Shown here one piece after another: positions 60,544-64,000 of a DNA stretch of 64,000 bases. Within the stretch, counting starts at the first letter, position 1. Each line of letters opens with the position of its first letter. The DNA is taken from contig NZ_MUIO01000021.1 in assembly GCF_002087235.1 (NCBI RefSeq), forward strand, positions 124,001-188,000. Direction: 5' to 3'. The notes below the pieces were generated by a model, which saw only the letters and a list, made by a program, of their open reading frames with translations, had not been told where the DNA came from and searched no databases. Made by a program: the position numbers and the translations under genes. The stretch comes from Pseudomonas floridensis (GTDB lineage Bacteria; Pseudomonadota; Gammaproteobacteria; Pseudomonadales; Pseudomonadaceae).

Positions 60544-61476
60544 CTACCAACGCTTTTCGGTGTCTTCTTCCCAGGCGCCCATCTCGACAAAACAGTTGCG
60601 CATGTCGGCCTCCTGGCTGATCTCGGTCAGCAGGTCATGCACGCTCTTGTCCAGCTCATCGTCGCTCCGATACGGAATGGTCAACTCATAGTGGCCGGCA
60701 TCCAGCCGCTTCATGCCATAGGGCTCCAGGCAGTAGCGCTCAATGTTCTCCGTGGCCCGCTTCCGGCCGCGCACGAACTTGCTGTTATTCACCACCGCGA
60801 GGCGCAGGGTGACGGTGGCCACCCGCTCGGCGGCGGGCGGCTCTGCCGGCGACGCGGCCGAAGGCTGCTGGTCGCGTGACCTGGCGCTCTTCTGGTACGC
60901 GCCGATCTCGACACCACGGTGGCGCAGGTAGCTGTACAGCGTGCTCTTGGAGATGTGCAGCTTCTCGCCGATCGCGCTGACGCTCAGGCGACCTTCGCGG
61001 TAGAGGGTTTCGGCCGCCATGGCGGTGGCCTCAGCCTTGGCTGGCAGGCCCTTGGGACGGCCACCGATCCGGCCACGCGCCCGTGCGGCCGACAGACCCG
61101 CCTGAGTCCGCTCGCGGATCAGCTCGCGCTCGAACTCCGCCAGCGAGGCGAACAGGTTGAACACCAGGCGGCCTTGGGCGTGGGTGGTGTCGATGGGGTC
61201 ATTCAGGCTCTGTAAGCCGACCTTGCGCTCTGCCAGCTCGCCGACCAACTCGACCAGGTGCTTGAGGGAACGCCCAAGGCGATCCAGCTTCCAGATCACC
61301 ACGGCATCACCCGGCCGCACGTTGGCCAGCAGTTTGTCCAACTCCGGCCGGGCGCTTTTCGCGCCGCTGGCGATGTCTTGGTAGATGCGTTCGCACCCGG
61401 CCTGTTTCAGGGCATCGACTTGTAGGTCGGCTTTCTGATCCCGAGTGCTCACTCGCGCATAACCGATCTTCATCAA
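60544..61476 (-). CDS. tnpR: Serine resolvase TnpR with long C-terminal extension
   Basis: The 310-residue protein has the resolvase domain (IGYARVSTRDQ with the active Ser10, then WKLDRLGRSLKHLV, LFASLAEFERELIRERT) and an HTH (about 140-185, LSVSAIGEKLHISKSTLYSYL). A further 120 residues follow, unlike the usual 185-residue TnpR. Long TnpR forms are known in part of the Tn3 family. It resolves cointegrates at a res site expected between 61477 and 61674. Confidence 0.92.
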   Translation of the reverse strand: MMKIGYARVSTRDQKADLQVDALKQAGCERIYQDIASGAKSARPELDKLLANVRPGDAVVIWKLDRLGRSLKHLVELVGELAERKVGLQSLNDPIDTTHAQGRLVFNLFASLAEFERELIRERTQAGLSAARARGRIGGRPKGLPAKAEATAMAAETLYREGRLSVSAIGEKLHISKSTLYSYLRHRGVEIGAYQKSARSRDQQPSAASPAEPPAAERVATVTLRLAVVNNSKFVRGRKRATENIERYCLEPYGMKRLDAGHYELTIPYRSDDELDKSVHDLLTEISQEADMRNCFVEMGAWEEDTEKRW

Positions 61477-61674
61477 AAGTACTGTTTACTCGACTACGTT
61501 AGTAATAGTTGAACTTTGATTAAGCGTACCAGTTATTTGAACCGTAGCGCGGGGAGCTTAACGAACCGAGCCATTCCTCGATAGAGTTCGGCAAAACCTT
61601 CGTTTTGTCCAACCATTGCATAGCCCTTTGTGATTGGCGTATAAACACACAAACACCTATTAGCGGAGAACGCC
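61477..61674 (+). promoter_or_regulatory. Likely res site and divergent promoters
   Basis: This A/T-rich 198-bp region separates the divergent resolvase and antitoxin-toxin-tnpA genes, the normal place for res. It contains short partial inverted repeats (GTACTGTTTACTCGAC, CTTTGATTAAGCGTACC). Exact subsites cannot be assigned by eye. Confidence 0.5.
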
Positions 61675-61914
61675 ATGAATACCATTCGCTGGAATGTCGC
61701 CGTCTCGGCCGACACCGACCAGTCGCTTCGGATGTTTCTGGCCAGCCAGGGCGGTGGCCGGAAAGGCGACCTGTCGCGCTTCATCGAAGAAGCGGTACGG
61801 GCCCACATCCTGGAGCTGAGCGCCGAGCAGGCCAAGGCTGCCAACGCCCATCTGAGTGAGGCAGAATTGACCGAAGCGGTTGACGAAGCGCTCGACTGGG
61901 CACGTAAGCGCTGA
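61675..61914 (+). CDS. Ribbon-helix-helix antitoxin (CopG-like)
   Basis: The 79-residue protein has WNVAVSADTDQSLRMFLASQ and DLSRFIEEAVRAHILEL, a CopG/Arc-type RHH, with an acidic C-terminal half for toxin binding. Its stop overlaps the toxin start (TGATG), the standard antitoxin-first order. It should repress its own promoter with the toxin. Confidence 0.82.
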   Translation: MNTIRWNVAVSADTDQSLRMFLASQGGGRKGDLSRFIEEAVRAHILELSAEQAKAANAHLSEAELTEAVDEALDWARKR

Positions 61915-62324
61915 TGCGGGTCGTGTTGGATACCAACATCCTGTTCAGCGCCCTGATCTCGCCGCATGGTGCGCCCGATGCAATCTATCGCGCCTGGCGC
62001 GCGGCGCGCTTCGAGGTCGTCACCTCGCGGATGCAGCTCGATGAAATTCGCCGAGCCAGCCGCTACCCCAAGCTTCAAGCCATCCTGCAACCCGCTAAAG
62101 TAGGAGCCATGATCAATAACCTGCAACGGGCGGTGGTACTGGAGCGTCTGACCATCGAGGTCGAAGCCGATGATCCGGATGACTCGTTTCTACTGGCAAT
62201 GGCCCTGGCAGGCGATGCGGACTATCTGGTGACCGGTGATCGCCGCGCTGGATTGCTGCAACGTGGGCACATCGAACGCACGCGGATCGTCACGCCCGCC
62301 GTGTTCTGCGCCGAGGTCCTGTGA
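61914..62324 (+). CDS. PIN-domain toxin
   Basis: The 136-residue protein has the PIN acidic residues in VVLDTNILFSALI, a mid Glu (LDEIRRASR), ADDPDDSFLLAMAL, and the terminal DYLVTGDRR. PIN toxins are RNases, often cutting tRNA. Such pairs between tnpR and tnpA are known passengers in Tn3-family transposons. It ends 3 nt before tnpA. Confidence 0.88.
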   Translation: MRVVLDTNILFSALISPHGAPDAIYRAWRAARFEVVTSRMQLDEIRRASRYPKLQAILQPAKVGAMINNLQRAVVLERLTIEVEADDPDDSFLLAMALAGDADYLVTGDRRAGLLQRGHIERTRIVTPAVFCAEVL

Positions 62325-62327
62325 TCG

Positions 62328-64000
62328 ATGCCGGTCGGTTTTCTGACCCAGGAACAGCGCGACGGTTTTGGCCGCTATGTCGATGTACCCAGTCGTGAAG
62401 AGCTGGAACGTTACTTCCACCTGAGCGATGAAGACCGTGAAGCCATCCAGGCGCTACGGGGTAACCATAACCGTCTGGGTTATGCCATTCTGCTGACCAC
62501 CGTCCGCTTCGTAGGCGTTCTGCCGGACAAGCCCGCCGCCGTGCCGGTTGAAGTCCTGCAGGTGCTTAGCCGGCAACTGACAATCGCCGATCCTGGCTGC
62601 CTTCAGCGCTATAGCGATCATCGCCGCTGGATACATGCGGCCGATATCCAAGAACGCTATGGCTATCGCCATTTTACTGACCCTGGCGTCGGCTTCCGCT
62701 TGAGCCGGTGGCTGTATGCCCTCTGCTGGACGGGCACTGATCGACCCGGTGTGCTGTTTGAGCGAGCCACCTCGTGGCTGTTCACACAGAAAGTCCTCCT
62801 GCCCGGCGTTTCCCAACTGGAGCGTTTCATTGCCCAACTGCGCAGCCGGGTCGAAGAACGCCTCTGGCTGACCCTTGGCCGCAGTGTGAGCGAGGCGCAA
62901 CGGCAGCAGCTACAGGACTTGCTGCTGGTCGCCGAAGGCAACCGCAGTTCCCGACTGGATCAACTGCGCTCCGGCCCGGTGATGGTCAGTGGCCCCGCAC
63001 TGATTCGGGCGCTGCGCCGGCTCGATGACGTGCGCGGCATCGGCATCGCCTTGCCAGCGGCGGCGCACATCCCGCCCAGCCGTATCGCGGCCCTGGCTCG
63101 CTTCGCCAACACCGCCAAGGTCACGGCGATCAACCGGCTGCCGGCGTCGCGGCGGATGGCGACGCTGGTGGCGTTCGCCCTGTGCCTGGAGGCCACTGCG
63201 CACGACGACGCCCTGGAGGTCCTGGAAGCGCTGTTACGCGACCTGTTCAGCAACGCGGAGAAGGCCGACAAGAAAGCCCGCATGCGCAGCCTGAAAGACC
63301 TGGATCGCTCGGCGGCGACGCTCGCCGCCGCTTGCAAGGTCGTGCTGGATAGCTCGATCAGCGATGACAACGTGCGCGCCCGGCTGTTCAACGACCTGCC
63401 GAGGGCCACCCTGGAGAAGGCCCTGGAAGAGGTCAATGCGCTGATCCGCCCGGTTGACGATGTGTATTTTCTCGCCCTGGAGGCGCGCTACCGCAGTGTG
63501 CGCCGCTTCCTGCCCGACCTGCTGAAGCACATCCGCTTCGGCTTCAGCCCGGCCGGCAAAGGCGTGGTCACCGGCCTGGATTGGTTGCAGCTGAACCTGC
63601 CACGCCGGAAACCGGAGGATGACGCGCCGCAGGAGATCGTGGCCAAGGCTTGGCAGAAGCACATTACCCGCGAGGATGGCTCCCTCGACATGGGCGCCTA
63701 TGTGTTCTGCACGCTCGATGCGCTGCGCACGGCCCTGCGCCGGCGCGACGTGTTCGTCTCGCCCAGTTGGCGCTATGCCGATCCCCGGCTCGGCTTGCTC
63801 GACGGGGCCGAATGGCTGGCGGCGCGGCCGATCATCTGCCGCTCGCTGGGCCTGACCATTGACGCCGGCACCACCTTGGATGCGCTGAGTGCCGAGTTGA
63901 ATGCGACCTGGCAGGCGGTCGCCGCCCGCTTGCCCGATAACCCCGCAATCCAACTGAGCGAGAACGCCGAGGGCAAGACCGAGCTCTCGCTCGGCACACT
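62328..64000 (+). CDS. tnpA: Tn3-family transposase TnpA, 3' end outside window
   Basis: The frame opens at ATG 62328 and is still open at 64000, giving 557 residues of a protein normally near 1,000. It starts MPVGFLTQEQRDGFGRYV, the DUF4158 N-terminal DNA-binding region of Tn3 transposases, and continues with IQERYGYRHF and HIPPSRIAALARFA. The catalytic DDE residues should lie beyond the window. Confidence 0.93.
   Translation, partial: MPVGFLTQEQRDGFGRYVDVPSREELERYFHLSDEDREAIQALRGNHNRLGYAILLTTVRFVGVLPDKPAAVPVEVLQVLSRQLTIADPGCLQRYSDHRRWIHAADIQERYGYRHFTDPGVGFRLSRWLYALCWTGTDRPGVLFERATSWLFTQKVLLPGVSQLERFIAQLRSRVEERLWLTLGRSVSEAQRQQLQDLLLVAEGNRSSRLDQLRSGPVMVSGPALIRALRRLDDVRGIGIALPAAAHIPPSRIAALARFANTAKVTAINRLPASRRMATLVAFALCLEATAHDDALEVLEALLRDLFSNAEKADKKARMRSLKDLDRSAATLAAACKVVLDSSISDDNVRARLFNDLPRATLEKALEEVNALIRPVDDVYFLALEARYRSVRRFLPDLLKHIRFGFSPAGKGVVTGLDWLQLNLPRRKPEDDAPQEIVAKAWQKHITREDGSLDMGAYVFCTLDALRTALRRRDVFVSPSWRYADPRLGLLDGAEWLAARPIICRSLGLTIDAGTTLDALSAELNATWQAVAARLPDNPAIQLSENAEGKTELSLGT

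Larger units (their letters stand above)
60504..64000 (+). mobile_element. Tn3-family transposon, right end outside window
   Basis: It begins with a 38-bp GGGG...TAAG terminal repeat at 60504 and carries a resolvase (minus strand), an RHH/PIN toxin-antitoxin pair and tnpA, reading off the window. The insertion cuts a telA-like gene. The bases before it (AACAT, 60499-60503) are the expected 5-bp target duplication. The element is more GC-rich than the plasmid backbone. No resistance cargo is visible in this part. Confidence 0.9.

Overview
The window looks like part of a large self-transmissible plasmid (or a closely related integrative element) of a Pseudomonas-type gammaproteobacterium. The grounds are the conjugation genes, a plasmid-type PRTRC cassette, ParM/ParB-type maintenance genes, a Pseudomonas-like LexA box and base composition, and the absence of rRNA, tRNA or ordinary housekeeping genes. 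No replication initiator, relaxase or coupling protein was recognised in these 64 kb.

Layout. 1-21.5 kb is F/H-type mating-pair formation: a giant Ig-like repeat protein cut by the window start, pilin TraA, DsbC, TraC, TrhF, a TrbC-TraW fusion, TraU, then TraF, TraH and TraG. A NERD protein, a DUF1845-like protein, a candidate small RNA, and a primase with a relaxase-tail-like partner are interleaved. 21.5-25 kb (minus strand) holds a FlhC-like regulator that may be an FlhD-FlhC fusion, a lytic transglycosylase, a small basic protein and a ParM/StbA actin-like ATPase. 25.1-26 kb carries a MobI-sized gene followed by eight 13-bp direct repeats in two matching blocks. 26-34 kb is accessory: hypotheticals, a DUF2786 protein, exonuclease VII (xseBA), a short ParB-domain protein. 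34.4-39.3 kb is DNA-repair flavoured: SF1 helicase, UmuDC under a LexA box, divergent SRAP, Arc-like repressor. 39.3-42.4 kb has two PP-loop PAPS-reductase-like enzymes with look-alike promoters. 42.6-51.3 kb contains small minus-strand genes and the PRTRC cassette (ParB, E, ubiquitin-like C, F, E2-like B, E1/ThiF). 52-59 kb is hypotheticals plus DUF1173. 59.1-60.5 kb is a KlaA/TelA-like pair whose telA is cut by a Tn3-family transposon running off the right edge.

How it fits together. The most interesting signal is a 25-bp interrupted palindrome found eight times, in seven cases 56-65 nt before a start codon. It precedes traA, dsbC-traC-U, traF-H-G, the MobI-like gene, the DUF1845-like gene, the Arc-like repressor, gene 53983 and klaA-telA. 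Together with the FlhC-like protein beside the transglycosylase gene, this resembles the SetCD/AcaCD transfer-activation circuit of SXT/R391 and IncC elements, with a different operator and perhaps a single-chain activator. A second recurring element, a TTGGG[A/T] hexamer 16 nt before a -10-like hexamer, precedes several other genes, including the PRTRC operon and both PAPS-reductase-like genes.
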